From positions 62,001 through 126,000 of the forward strand of contig NZ_CABVPL010000013.1 in assembly GCF_902499045.1 (NCBI RefSeq): a stretch of 64,000 nucleotides of DNA, given 5' to 3'. A program made the position numbers and the translations under genes. The DNA comes from Burkholderia latens. GTDB taxonomy: Bacteria; Pseudomonadota; Gammaproteobacteria; Burkholderiales; Burkholderiaceae. This document shows, piece after piece, positions 25,742 to 34,038 of the stretch (its first letter is position 1; every line of letters begins with the position of its first letter). The notes beneath the pieces are model-generated. The model saw only the letters and a list, made by a program, of their open reading frames with translations. It did no database searches and had not been told where the DNA came from.

Positions 25742-26695
25742 TCAACCCAATGTCGGCGCGTCACGCAATACCGCTTGCAGCCCGGTATCGAACGGCGTCG
25801 CATGATCGATCCCGAGCGCGCGCACCCGCGCAGCGTCCAGATGGCAATCGTACGGTCGCGGCGTCGCATCGGCCGGCGTGTCGATCCGGGCGAGCGCCGC
25901 GTCGATACCAAGCGCGGCCGCGATGCGCTGCGCGATGTCGTACTTCGTCATCGGCTCCTCGCCCGACCAATGATGGATGCCGGTGACGGTCGCGCCCGCG
26001 AGATGACGCAGCGTCAGATCGCGGATCACTTCCGCGACATCGGGCGTGTAAGTCGGATAGCGGATCGCCCACGCGTCCATGCCGACCGCTTGCGCGCCCG
26101 GCCGCGCGGACGCGACGATCGCCGGCACGAGGCTCGTCACGGCGGACTCGTGCCAGTCGACGATCGGCCCGTACAGCAACGGCAGGCGCAGCACGCACGC
26201 GAGCGGCGACGCGGCGAGCAACGCGGCCTCGCCTTCCAGCTTGGTGCGGCCGTAGACGTTCAGCGGGTTCGGCGTCGCATCTTCGCGATAAGGCGCGGCC
26301 TTGCCGTCGAACACGTAGTCGGTGGAGATGCCGAGCGTCCATGCGCCGTAGCGCGCGGCGAGCGCGCCGATGCGCGCCGGCGCGTCGACGTTGATCGCCC
26401 GCGCGGCCGCGGGGTCGCGTTCGCAGACGTCGGGCCGGCGCTCGGCCGCGCAGATGATCACGGCGGCCGGCCGGCGGGTGTCGAAGAGGCGTTCGAGCGC
26501 GGGCTGATCGAGCGCGTCGAGCCGGACGACGTTGTGCGACGGCAGCGCGAGACGCCGTGCGCCCGCGGTGGCCGGGTTCCGGATGGTCGCGACCAGCGTC
26601 GACGACGATTCGCGCGCCAGCGATGCGGCGACCGCACGGCCAAGCAGGCCGGACGCGCCGATGAGGAGGATGGTCGGATGCGGCACGGTAGCCAA
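25742..26695 (-). CDS. RmlD-like NAD(P)-dependent sugar-nucleotide reductase (extended SDR)
   Basis: A 317-residue extended SDR of the dTDP-4-dehydrorhamnose-reductase (RmlD)/MAT2B family. The nucleotide motif is LLIGASGLLGRAVA. STDYVFDGK and the catalytic YGRTK follow, as in RmlD. It stands alone rather than in a rhamnose operon, so a true role in dTDP-rhamnose synthesis is doubtful; reduction of another keto-sugar or a regulatory role fits equally. The start is uncertain: a TTG at 26695 gives the full Rossmann N-terminus and a GTG three codons on is possible; neither has a clear ribosome site. Confidence 0.8.
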   Translation of the reverse strand: MATVPHPTILLIGASGLLGRAVAASLARESSSTLVATIRNPATAGARRLALPSHNVVRLDALDQPALERLFDTRRPAAVIICAAERRPDVCERDPAAARAINVDAPARIGALAARYGAWTLGISTDYVFDGKAAPYREDATPNPLNVYGRTKLEGEAALLAASPLACVLRLPLLYGPIVDWHESAVTSLVPAIVASARPGAQAVGMDAWAIRYPTYTPDVAEVIRDLTLRHLAGATVTGIHHWSGEEPMTKYDIAQRIAAALGIDAALARIDTPADATPRPYDCHLDAARVRALGIDHATPFDTGLQAVLRDAPTLG

Positions 26696-26887
26696 CGAAG
26701 AAAAGGGATGACGGACCCCAATCTATACGGGAACGCGCGGCCGATGTCGAGGCCGGCTGACGTCGGCTTTGCATCTGATGAAGCAAGGCCCGGCGCGCCA
26801 TCCGGCGCGTCGGGCCTGGCACACTAATCTCCGCACGGACAGCGGAGATGAGACTCCGGTTTCACCGCACGCCTGTTCCCGCTACCG

Positions 26888-27808
26888 CTACCGCTGCCGC
26901 CGCCCCGCGCCGCCGTCCGGCTGCGGCACGACGTCCCCGAGCCGCTCCGCCAGAAATCCGATGAACGTGCGCAGCGTGACGAACCCTTCCCGGTGCTGCG
27001 GAAACACCGCATTCAGCGTGAGCGGCGACGGCGCGTACGCGTCCAGCACCGGCACGAGCGCGCCGCGGTCGAGCGCCGCGCCGACGATGAATTGCGGCAG
27101 CAGCGCGATGCCGAGCCCCGCGATCGCCGCGTCGCGCACGACTTCGCCGTTGTTCGCGACGAGCGGCCCCTGCACGTCGAACGTGCGCGCGACGCCGTCG
27201 ATCCGGAATTCCCACCCGACGCGCCGCTCGCGCCCGTACATCAGGCACGTGTGCGCGCCGAGATCGGCCGGCGTCGCGGGCGTGCCCTGCCGCTTCAGGT
27301 AAGCCGGGCTCGCGCACGCGATCATCTTCCACGCGCCGAGCGGCCGCGCGATCAGCGTCGAATCCTCGAGCGCGCCGATCCGCAGCACCAGATCGAAGCC
27401 TTCGCCGATCAGGTCGACGCGCCGGTCGGTCAGATCGAGGTTCAGCCGCACAGCCGGATGCGCGGACAGGAACTCGGCGATCAGCGGCGACACGTGCGTG
27501 ATCCCGAACGACAGCGGCGCACTGATCTTCAGCGACCCGTGCAGCTCGGTGCTGCGCACCGACATCGCCTGCTCGGCATCGGCGACCTCGGCGAGGATCC
27601 GCTGCGCACGCGCATAGAACTCCTGCCCCGATTCCGTGACCGCGAGATTGCGCGTATTGCGATGCAAAAGCCGCACGCCGAGCGACGCCTCGAGCGCCAT
27701 CGTGCGCCGGCTCACGAACTGCTTGGACAGCATCAGCTGGTCGGCTGCCGCCGTGAAGCTGCCCGCGTCGACGGTCGCGACGAAGATCCTCAGGTCGTTG
27801 AGTTCCAT
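26888..27808 (-). CDS. LysR-family regulator divergent from pirin/wrbA
   Basis: A 306-residue LysR regulator. The DNA-binding region reads ELNDLRIFVATVDAGSFTAAADQLMLSKQFVSRRTMALE, of the DsdC/AaeR-like group. Full effector domain. It is divergent from the pirin-wrbA pair with a 126-bp gap that contains the small dyad ATTTG-T-CAAAT (27852-27862). The same gene order (LysR facing pirin) recurs at 58.7-61.8 kb with a related LysR, so control of the pirin genes is likely. The ATG at 27808 is preferred over a GTG three codons upstream. Confidence 0.9.
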   Translation of the reverse strand: MELNDLRIFVATVDAGSFTAAADQLMLSKQFVSRRTMALEASLGVRLLHRNTRNLAVTESGQEFYARAQRILAEVADAEQAMSVRSTELHGSLKISAPLSFGITHVSPLIAEFLSAHPAVRLNLDLTDRRVDLIGEGFDLVLRIGALEDSTLIARPLGAWKMIACASPAYLKRQGTPATPADLGAHTCLMYGRERRVGWEFRIDGVARTFDVQGPLVANNGEVVRDAAIAGLGIALLPQFIVGAALDRGALVPVLDAYAPSPLTLNAVFPQHREGFVTLRTFIGFLAERLGDVVPQPDGGAGRRQR

Positions 27809-27934
27809 ATTGTCCACTCCATAGCGACAGTCATTATCTCTACGGCGATTTATTTGTCAAATAGATTGACCTAAGATTCATCTCAACGAACGGCCGGTCC
27901 CACTTCCGAGGTCCGGCGACATCCAGGAAAAATC

Positions 27935-28660
27935 ATGATCGAGACTCGTGCAGCAAACCAACGTGGCCGTGCGGAACATGGCTGGCTCAGCTCGCGTCAC
28001 ACGTTTTCTTTCGCGAACTACTACGATCCGAAGCAAGTCGGCTTCTCCGACCTGCTGGTGATCAACGATGACCGCGTCGCACCGGGCCGCGGCTTCGGCA
28101 CGCACCCGCACCGCGACATGGAAATCCTGTCGTACGTGCTCGACGGCGCGCTGGAGCACAAGGATTCGATGGGCACCGGGTCGGTGATCGTGCCGGGCGA
28201 CGTCCAGCTGATGAGCGCGGGGACGGGCGTGCGTCACAGCGAGTTCAATCACTCGCCGGACTCGCCCGTCCACTTCCTGCAGATCTGGGTCGGGCCGGCC
28301 GAGAAGGGTGCGGAGCCGCGCTATCAGCAGACGAACATCGCGACAGCCGACAAGCGCGGCAAGCTCGCGCCGATCGTGTCGCCTGACGGTAACGGCGGCT
28401 CGCTGACGATCCGGCAGGACACGCGGATCTACGCCGGCCTGTTCGACGGCGACGAGCGCGCCACGCTCGAGCTCGCACCGGACCGCTTCGCCTACGTGCA
28501 CGTCGCACGCGGCAGCGTGACGGTCAACGGCGTGACGCTCGGCGAAGGCGACGGCGCGCGCATCCGCGGCGAACGGGCGCTCACGTTCGCCGACGGCAAG
28601 GATGCGGAAGTGCTGGTATTCGACTTGCGTCCGGTCGAAGTGACGGCCGAGTGGGCATGA
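27935..28660 (+). CDS. Pirin-family bicupin (YhaK-like)
   Basis: A 241-residue pirin-like bicupin. The N-terminal cupin has the metal motif GFGTHPHRDMEILSYVLDG (two His and a Glu) and the later HSEFNHS gives the fourth ligand. Bacterial relatives (YhaK, YhhW) respond to oxidative or acid stress or act as quercetin dioxygenases. It is followed by wrbA after 62 bases, across a hairpin that could attenuate transcription. Activity on a flavonoid or quinone, with WrbA reducing quinones, is plausible but inferred. Confidence 0.88.
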   Translation: MIETRAANQRGRAEHGWLSSRHTFSFANYYDPKQVGFSDLLVINDDRVAPGRGFGTHPHRDMEILSYVLDGALEHKDSMGTGSVIVPGDVQLMSAGTGVRHSEFNHSPDSPVHFLQIWVGPAEKGAEPRYQQTNIATADKRGKLAPIVSPDGNGGSLTIRQDTRIYAGLFDGDERATLELAPDRFAYVHVARGSVTVNGVTLGEGDGARIRGERALTFADGKDAEVLVFDLRPVEVTAEWA

Positions 28661-28678
28661 CGCCCGTTCGGAACATCG

Positions 28679-28699
28679 GGCCCCGCTGAAGGCGGGGCC
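28679..28699 (+). terminator. Intercistronic GC hairpin between pirin and wrbA
   Basis: GGCCCCGC, a five-base loop and GCGGGGCC form an 8-bp stem followed by TTCCTT. The T-run is weak, so it may act as an attenuator or RNA-stability element between the two genes. Confidence 0.55.
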
Positions 28700-28722
28700 T
28701 TCCTTACTCGGAGATTCGCAAC

Positions 28723-29325
28723 ATGGCCAAGGTACTCGTTCTTTACTACTCGTCCTACGGGCACGTCGAAACGATGGCGCAGCACGTCGCGGAAGGCGCG
28801 AAATCGGTGCCCGGCGTCGAGGTCACGCTCAAACGCGTGCCGGAAACCATCCCGGTCGACCAGGCGAAGGCGATCGGCGTCAAGGTCGACCAGGCCGCGC
28901 CCGTCGCCACCGTCGACGAACTCGCGAACTACGATGCGATCATCTTCGGCACGCCGACCCGCTTCGGCAACATGGCCGGCCAGATGCGCACGTTCCTCGA
29001 TCAGACCGGCGGCCTGTGGATGAAGGGCGCGCTCGTCGGCAAGATCGGCAGCGTGTTCGCGTCGACGGGCACGCAGCACGGCGGCCAGGAAACGACCCTC
29101 ACGTCGTTCCATACGACGCTGCTGCACCACGGGATGGTGATCGTCGGCGTGCCGTACGCGTGCAGCGGCCTCGTCAACATGAACGAAATCACGGGCGGCA
29201 CGCCGTACGGCGCGACCACGCTCGCGGGCGCGGACGGCAGCCGTCAGCCGAGCGCGAACGAACTCGACATCGCGCGCTACCAGGGCAAGCACGTCGCGGA
29301 ACTCGCCGCGAAGCTCGCGTCGTAA
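28723..29325 (+). CDS. wrbA: NAD(P)H:quinone oxidoreductase WrbA
   Basis: A 200-residue flavodoxin-fold quinone reductase. The FMN-phosphate loop is [12 protein letters not shown], and the WrbA signature [23 protein letters not shown] is intact, as is [13 protein letters not shown]. It performs two-electron reduction of quinones with NAD(P)H, avoiding semiquinone radicals. It follows the pirin gene, under the probable control of the divergent LysR at 26888-27808, which suggests a small quinone/flavonoid stress module. Confidence 0.93.
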   Translation: MAKVLVLYYSSYGHVETMAQHVAEGAKSVPGVEVTLKRVPETIPVDQAKAIGVKVDQAAPVATVDELANYDAIIFGTPTRFGNMAGQMRTFLDQTGGLWMKGALVGKIGSVFASTGTQHGGQETTLTSFHTTLLHHGMVIVGVPYACSGLVNMNEITGGTPYGATTLAGADGSRQPSANELDIARYQGKHVAELAAKLAS

Positions 29326-29410
29326 CGCGAACGAATGCCGCGCGTGCCGGTAAGCCGTGACGCGCGGCGGCGTTCGGCACGTGACGCCTGCGCGGCACGC
29401 ACACGAACGA

Positions 29411-29439
29411 ACGGCGCCGGTCGAACCCGGCGCCGTTTT
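29411..29439 (+). terminator. Rho-independent terminator after wrbA
   Basis: CGGCGCCGG (29412-29420), a six-base loop and CCGGCGCCG (29427-29435) form a perfect 9-bp stem followed by TTTT, about 85 bases after wrbA. Confidence 0.85.
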
Positions 29440-29501
29440 CCATCGAGCACCCGCGCGGCCCTTGCCGGCCGCCTGCGGTCGTCAGCGGCGGTCAGCGGCC
29501 G

Positions 29502-29837
29502 TTACTGGCCCGAGGCCGGCGCGGCCGGCGCAGGTGCCGCCTTGGCCGCGGGCGCCTTTTCCACCGCGTTCTGCGGATAGTTGCTCTGATCGTTGGTCAG
29601 CCGATAGCCGCTGCCGGTGCCGATCGCGTTCAGATCCTTCGCGTGGCGTGCCCGCGCCGCCTTGCGCGCAGCTTTCTTCTGCGCCTTGTCGAGCTGCTTC
29701 TGCGTCGGCGCGGATGCCGAATCCTGCATCGGCGCCGACGCCGGATCCTGCGCGTATGCCGCCGGCGCGACGGTCAACAGCAGACCGAACGACGCCGTTA
29801 CTGCCATTGCCACCGAAACCGCGCGAGACTTCTTCAT
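29502..29837 (-). CDS. Small secreted protein of unknown function
   Basis: A 111-residue exported protein. A signal peptide precedes APAAYAQDPASAP (cleavage near residue 28). The mature part is low-complexity: a DPASAPMQDSASAPTQ repeat, then a Lys/Ala-rich helix (KQLDKAQKKAARKAARARHAKD), then an Ala/Pro tail. I do not recognise a family. AGGAG precedes the ATG at 29837. Strong basic helix and periplasmic export could mean binding to nucleic acid or cell-wall polymers, which is only a guess. Confidence 0.7.
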   Translation of the reverse strand: MKKSRAVSVAMAVTASFGLLLTVAPAAYAQDPASAPMQDSASAPTQKQLDKAQKKAARKAARARHAKDLNAIGTGSGYRLTNDQSNYPQNAVEKAPAAKAAPAPAAPASGQ

Positions 29838-30068
29838 GGCGGGATCTCCTTGTCGATTGTTGGTTGCGGGTCGAACGCCGGCGTGCGACGACGGCGCCGA
29901 TGCAACGTTAGCCGATCGCCGCACAAATGTCCGCGCGGGTTCCTGAATTCTCCTGATAACGTCTGCGATACGTCGGCGCGACGTGCGTTGACCGGCCGGC
30001 CCGTCGCCGGTCCCATCAGGGAAACCGATAGCATCCGCGCGCAGCCGCCGTCCCGTGTTCGGCACCGC

Positions 30069-30803
30069 TCAGATCCAGCGCGACAGCACCGGCAGCAGGA
30101 CCGGCACGACGAACGCGGTCAGCACGCCGTTCAGCCCCATCCCGAGCCCGGCGAATGCGCCGGCCTCCTCGCTGACCTGGAACGCGCGTGCGGTGCCGAT
30201 CCCGTGCGATGCGACGCCGAGCGCGAAGCCGCGCACGGCCGGCTCGTCGATGCGCAGCGCGTTCAGGATGCCGCGTGCACACACGGCGCCGAAGATGCCG
30301 GTCGAGATCACGAGCACGGCCGTCAGCGACGGAATTCCGCCGATCGCCTGCGCGACGGCCATCGCGATCGGCGTGGTCGCGGATTTCGGCGCGAGCGATG
30401 CAATCGTCTGATGCGACGCGCCGAAGAGCGCGGCGACGCCCACCGCAGACACGATCGCGGTCAGCGAGCCCGCGAGCAGCCCGACGAGCAGCGGCACCGC
30501 CGCGCGCCGCAGCTTCGACCACTGGCGGTACAGCGGCAGCGCCAGCGCGACGGTCGCCGGGCCGAGCAGGAAGTGCACGAACTGCGCGCCTTCGAAATAC
30601 GTCGGATACGGCGTGTGCGTGATCGTCAGCAGCACGACGATCAGCGCGACCGCGATCAGCACCGGATTAGCAAGCGGGTTGAAGCGCGCTCGCGCATAGA
30701 CGGCTTGCGCGATCACGTAAGCGATCAACGTGATCGTCAGGCCGAGCAGCGGGGTCGCGGCGAGATAGACCCAGATCGCGCCGAGTTTCGGGAAGGCCGT
30801 CAT
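30069..30803 (-). CDS. lrgB: LrgB/CidB-family membrane protein
   Basis: A 244-residue polytopic membrane protein of the LrgB/CidB family. Signature segments are FLLGPATVALALPLY, SVGVAALFG-like and KSATTPIAMAVAQAIGG, then GFALGVASHGIGTARA. With LrgA it forms the holin/antiholin-like pair linked to murein hydrolase control in Staphylococcus and to glycolate/pyruvate movement in plants and bacteria. Its ATG overlaps the stop of lrgA (ATGA), so the two are coupled. Confidence 0.9.
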   Translation of the reverse strand: MTAFPKLGAIWVYLAATPLLGLTITLIAYVIAQAVYARARFNPLANPVLIAVALIVVLLTITHTPYPTYFEGAQFVHFLLGPATVALALPLYRQWSKLRRAAVPLLVGLLAGSLTAIVSAVGVAALFGASHQTIASLAPKSATTPIAMAVAQAIGGIPSLTAVLVISTGIFGAVCARGILNALRIDEPAVRGFALGVASHGIGTARAFQVSEEAGAFAGLGMGLNGVLTAFVVPVLLPVLSRWI

Positions 30804-31171
30804 TGCGTGCCCTCCGCCGCGCCGCCCGCGCGCCGCTGGCGGCGCAGCAACGCGCGCGTGACGAGCGCGGTCACGGCGATCGCGAGCGACGTGCTGACCG
30901 CCAGCGCGACGACCACCGCGAGCGCATCGCCGCGCACGCGGTCGGCCGACACCATGATCCCGACGCCGGCCGGCACGAACAGCAGCGACAGGTGACGCAG
31001 CAGCTCGAGCGCGGTCGGCTCGATCGCGTCGGCCACCTGGGGGCGCAGCAGCACGAAGCCGAACAGCAGCAGCATGCCGATCACCGGGCCCGGCACCGGC
31101 AGCGCGAACAGATAGGACACGCCTTCCCCGAGGCACTGGAACGTCAGCAACACCGCGAACGCCTGCAGCAT
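30800..31171 (-). CDS. lrgA: LrgA/CidA-family holin-like membrane protein
   Basis: A 123-residue membrane protein with four hydrophobic segments. LGEGVSYLFALPVPGPVIGMLLLF and LLFVPAGVGIM are the diagnostic LrgA/CidA stretches. It is the partner of the overlapping lrgB gene. GGGAGAAG lies upstream of the ATG at 31171; longer starts would add a basic, non-family N-terminus. No LytR- or LysR-type regulator (as in cid/lrg loci) adjoins it. Confidence 0.88.
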   Translation of the reverse strand: MLQAFAVLLTFQCLGEGVSYLFALPVPGPVIGMLLLFGFVLLRPQVADAIEPTALELLRHLSLLFVPAGVGIMVSADRVRGDALAVVVALAVSTSLAIAVTALVTRALLRRQRRAGGAAEGTQ

Positions 31172-31382
31172 GAAGCACTTCTCCCGAACGTGGCCGCGCC
31201 GGCGTGCGGCCGCGCGGCCGATGGGCCGGGCCCTTGCGGGCGCCGGCATGGACGATACGCGCGATCGTACCAACAAACGACGGACGGGACCGGCGCGATC
31301 GCGCAAGCGCAACACGATTGCGATCCGATCGTTTCAAGCCGGCGGGGAAGATCGCGTTTCATCGCAACTTTCGTCACCATGC

Positions 31383-31411
31383 AAAAAGCGGCGGACACAG
31401 GGCCGCCGCTT
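31383..31411 (-). terminator. Rho-independent terminator after the HSL-type esterase
   Basis: On the minus strand AAGCGGCGG, an eight-base loop and CCGCCGCTT form a 9-bp stem followed by TTT. It lies 40 bases after the esterase stop and before lrgA. Confidence 0.8.
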
Positions 31412-31452
31412 CATCGTGCGCATTCGGGTCTGCCCAAATGCCGCCCGCGGTA

Positions 31453-32487
31453 TTACTTCAGCCGCGTCGCGATTTCGTTCGCCATCGCCTTCATCGCGGC
31501 CTTCGTCGGCGCATCGTCGGCCAGCGCGTTGAGCAAGCCGAAATCGTGGATCGTGCCGTCATAACGCGTGGTCGTCGCGTCGACGCCCGCCGCATCGAGC
31601 TTGCGGCCGTACGCTTCGCCTTCGTCGCGCAGCACGTCGAACTGCGCGACCTGGATCAGCGCGGGCGGCAACCCCTTCAACTGCGCGGTGCTCGCGCGCA
31701 GCGGCGACGCGTAGATCTCGTTGCGTTGCGCTTCGTTCTTCGTATACGCGTCCCAGAACCACTTCATCATCGGCCGGGTCAGGAAGTGCCCCTGCTGATA
31801 CGCGTTGTACGAACCGGTGTTGAAGTCGTGGTCCGTGACGGGCCACAACAGACCCTGGAAGCGGATCGCCGGGCCGCCCTTGTCCTTCGCCATCAGCGCG
31901 ACGACAGCCGCCATGTTCCCGCCGACGCTGTTGCCCACCACCGCAAGGCGGCTGCCGTCGACGCCGATCTCCGCGCCGTGCGCGGCGACCCACTTCGTCG
32001 CCGCATACGCCTGATTGATCGCGACCGGGTAATGCGCTTCCGGCGACGGCGTGTAGTTCACGAACACCGCGACCGCGCCCGATTGCACGACGAGATCGCG
32101 CACCAGGCGCTCATGCGTCGGGAAGTCGCCGAGAATCCAGCCGCCGCCGTGGAAGAACATGAACACCGGCGGCGTCCCCGTCACGCCGTGCGGACGGACG
32201 ATCGTGATCGGCACCGACAGGCCGTCCTGCTCGATCGTGCGGTTCGATACGTCGATGCCCGACAGGTCGACCTTCACGCCGCTCTGCGCATCGACCAGTA
32301 CCTGCCGCGCCTTCGCCGGGCTCAGCGTTTCGAGGCCGGGCCCCTTCTGGCCGTTCAGCACGGCGAGGAATGCACGCGTCGCCGTATCGGGACGGGCGGC
32401 TTCGGCGCCGCCCGCAAATGCGGCGGGCGCGGCGGACAACGCGGCTGCAACGGCGGCGGCGATCAGCAGCGGCTTGACGATCTTCAT
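31453..32487 (-). CDS. Secreted alpha/beta hydrolase, hormone-sensitive-lipase type
   Basis: A 344-residue exported esterase. A signal peptide precedes APAAFAGGAEA. The HSL oxyanion motif HGGGW (in MFFHGGGWILGDF), the nucleophile elbow GNSVGG, the acid in FDVLRDEG and the His in IHDFGLL make a full catalytic set. It should hydrolyse short-chain esters outside the cytoplasm. AGGAG precedes the ATG. It follows ohr by 67 bases on the same strand, so it may be expressed with ohr under the TetR operators. Confidence 0.88.
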   Translation of the reverse strand: MKIVKPLLIAAAVAAALSAAPAAFAGGAEAARPDTATRAFLAVLNGQKGPGLETLSPAKARQVLVDAQSGVKVDLSGIDVSNRTIEQDGLSVPITIVRPHGVTGTPPVFMFFHGGGWILGDFPTHERLVRDLVVQSGAVAVFVNYTPSPEAHYPVAINQAYAATKWVAAHGAEIGVDGSRLAVVGNSVGGNMAAVVALMAKDKGGPAIRFQGLLWPVTDHDFNTGSYNAYQQGHFLTRPMMKWFWDAYTKNEAQRNEIYASPLRASTAQLKGLPPALIQVAQFDVLRDEGEAYGRKLDAAGVDATTTRYDGTIHDFGLLNALADDAPTKAAMKAMANEIATRLK

Positions 32488-32554
32488 GATGAGACTCCTT
32501 GGCTCAACCGGTAAATGCAATGAATGACGATGGATGGGTTCGCAGTACGTGCGA

Positions 32555-32980
32555 TCAGACGAGCGTCAGCGTGACGTCGATGTTGCCGCGCGTCGCGTTC
32601 GAATACGGGCAGACGACATGCGCGCGATCGACCAGCGTTTGCGCGGTGTCGCGGTCGAGGCCGGGCAGCGAAATCCTGAGTTCGACTTCGATGCCGAAGC
32701 CGTTCGGGATCGCGCCGATGCCGACGCTGCCTTCGATCGACGCGTCCGCGGGGATCGCGATCTTGTCACGGGCCGCGACGAACTTCATCGCGCCGATGAA
32801 GCACGCGCTGTAGCCGGCCGCGAACAGTTGCTCGGGGTTGGCGCCGGCGCCGCCCGCGCCGCCGAGTTCGCGCGGCGTGGTCAGCTTCAGGTCGAGACCG
32901 CTTTCGGGCACCGTCGCACGGCCGTCGCGGCCGCCGGTGGCTTTTGCATGAGCGCGATACAGCACTTTTTCGATCGACAT
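32555..32980 (-). CDS. ohr: Organic hydroperoxide resistance protein Ohr
   Basis: A 141-residue Ohr/OsmC peroxiredoxin-like protein. The two reactive Cys are present: Cys60 in GYSACFIGA and Cys124 in HVVCPYSNA. It reduces organic and lipid hydroperoxides using lipoylated proteins. Instead of the usual MarR-type OhrR neighbour, it lies downstream of a TetR regulator, and two copies of that regulator's palindrome sit in its promoter (33041-33060 and 33112-33133). The start at 32980 matches the family length. Confidence 0.93.
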   Translation of the reverse strand: MSIEKVLYRAHAKATGGRDGRATVPESGLDLKLTTPRELGGAGGAGANPEQLFAAGYSACFIGAMKFVAARDKIAIPADASIEGSVGIGAIPNGFGIEVELRISLPGLDRDTAQTLVDRAHVVCPYSNATRGNIDVTLTLV

Positions 32981-33040
32981 GACAGACTCCTTTTCAACGA
33001 TGAGTGAATGAAACAGCTTTCAAATCCGGGATCACGCCGG

Positions 33041-33060
33041 TTTATCTACTAATAGATAAA
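33041..33060. promoter_or_regulatory. TetR-type operator, copy 1 (ohr promoter)
   Basis: TTTATCTA-CTAA-TAGATAAA is a perfect palindrome with 8-bp arms about 60 bases upstream of ohr. It matches the palindrome in the tetR promoter (33761-33776). Confidence 0.8.
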
Positions 33061-33111
33061 CAAGCACCCCCAAAAACGCGGACGGTGAAATCCCATCCGC
33101 TACATCAGCCA

Positions 33112-33133
33112 GTCTATCTACTACATGATAGAC
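33112..33133. promoter_or_regulatory. TetR-type operator, copy 2 (ohr promoter)
   Basis: GTCTATC-N8-GATAGAC, 7-bp arms, keeps the TCTACTA core of the other two copies with a slightly longer centre. It lies between tetR and ohr. Confidence 0.7.
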
Positions 33134-33182
33134 AACCAAACCCAACAAAAGGCGGCGAACCGCCTGACCGCTTGCCGGCCCG

Positions 33183-33749
33183 TCAGGACCGGGCTTTCCA
33201 GACGGCCTCGACGTCCTCGAGACGCGCCCGCGTATGAAACAGCCGGCTGGCCAGCACACTGCCCTGGAACGCCGCGTACAGCGTGCGCGCCGCCGTTTCC
33301 GGCTTGCCGCTGAACTGCAGCGTGCCCTCCTTCGCGCCCTGCGCCAGCAATTCGGCGAGCCAGCGCTCGTTGGCCTTGAAGAATGCCTGTACAGCCTGCC
33401 GTACGTTCTCCGGCAACGATTCGATGTCGGCCGCCAGCATCCCGCACAGGCAGATCTGGTTGCCGTCGCCCAGCGTTCGCCCGAACAGCTTCGTGTACAG
33501 GCTCAGCTTCACGTCGGCCGGCAACGCCGGATCGATCGCCCGCATGGCCGCGAGGACGTCGTCGCTGTAGGCTGCCACTGCTTCCAGCACGAGATCATCC
33601 TTCGACGGGAAGTAGTAGTGGATGCTCGACGTCTTCACGCCCACCAGGTCGGACAGGTCTCGATAGCTGAAGCCGTTGTAACCGCGCAGCATCATCAGCG
33701 TGATCGCGTGGTCGAGAATCTGTTCGCGGACGGTCGTTTTCGTTTCCAT
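33183..33749 (-). CDS. TetR-family repressor controlling ohr
   Basis: A 188-residue TetR regulator. The N-terminal helix-turn-helix reads REQILDHAITLMMLRGYNGFSYRDLSDLVGVKTSSIHYYFPSKDDL, a textbook TetR pattern. The C-terminal ligand domain includes a CLCGM motif with two Cys two residues apart (about residues 99-103), which might sense oxidants. Three near-identical palindromes, one in its own promoter and two before ohr, indicate autoregulation and ohr control. Confidence 0.9.
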   Translation of the reverse strand: METKTTVREQILDHAITLMMLRGYNGFSYRDLSDLVGVKTSSIHYYFPSKDDLVLEAVAAYSDDVLAAMRAIDPALPADVKLSLYTKLFGRTLGDGNQICLCGMLAADIESLPENVRQAVQAFFKANERWLAELLAQGAKEGTLQFSGKPETAARTLYAAFQGSVLASRLFHTRARLEDVEAVWKARS

Positions 33750-33760
33750 GGGTCGAACTT

Positions 33761-33776
33761 TATCTACTCATAGATA
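33761..33776. promoter_or_regulatory. TetR-type operator, copy 3 (tetR promoter)
   Basis: TATCTA-CTCA-TAGATA lies 12 bases upstream of the tetR ATG and shares the TATCTACT core with the ohr operators, consistent with autorepression. Confidence 0.8.
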
Positions 33777-34038
33777 GATAGTCAAGCGATTTTTTTGGAT
33801 GGGGGTGAAAAGACCGGCGCCGTGCGTTCGCCTCGAACTGCGGCCGGCGCTTACAACCGCCCTGCAGCGGAGTCGAATCGGTGCGACACTCGCAGCCGGA
33901 CGCCGCGGCCGCAAGGCCGCAACGTATTCCTGGTCGACGAGCCCGCACGCGAATCGGCGGCCCGGGAGGATCGCGCCGCGCTCGCCCGGCCATTGCCCGT
34001 CCGGCGGCGGCGCCGGTGCGCACAAGGAGAAAGGTTCA

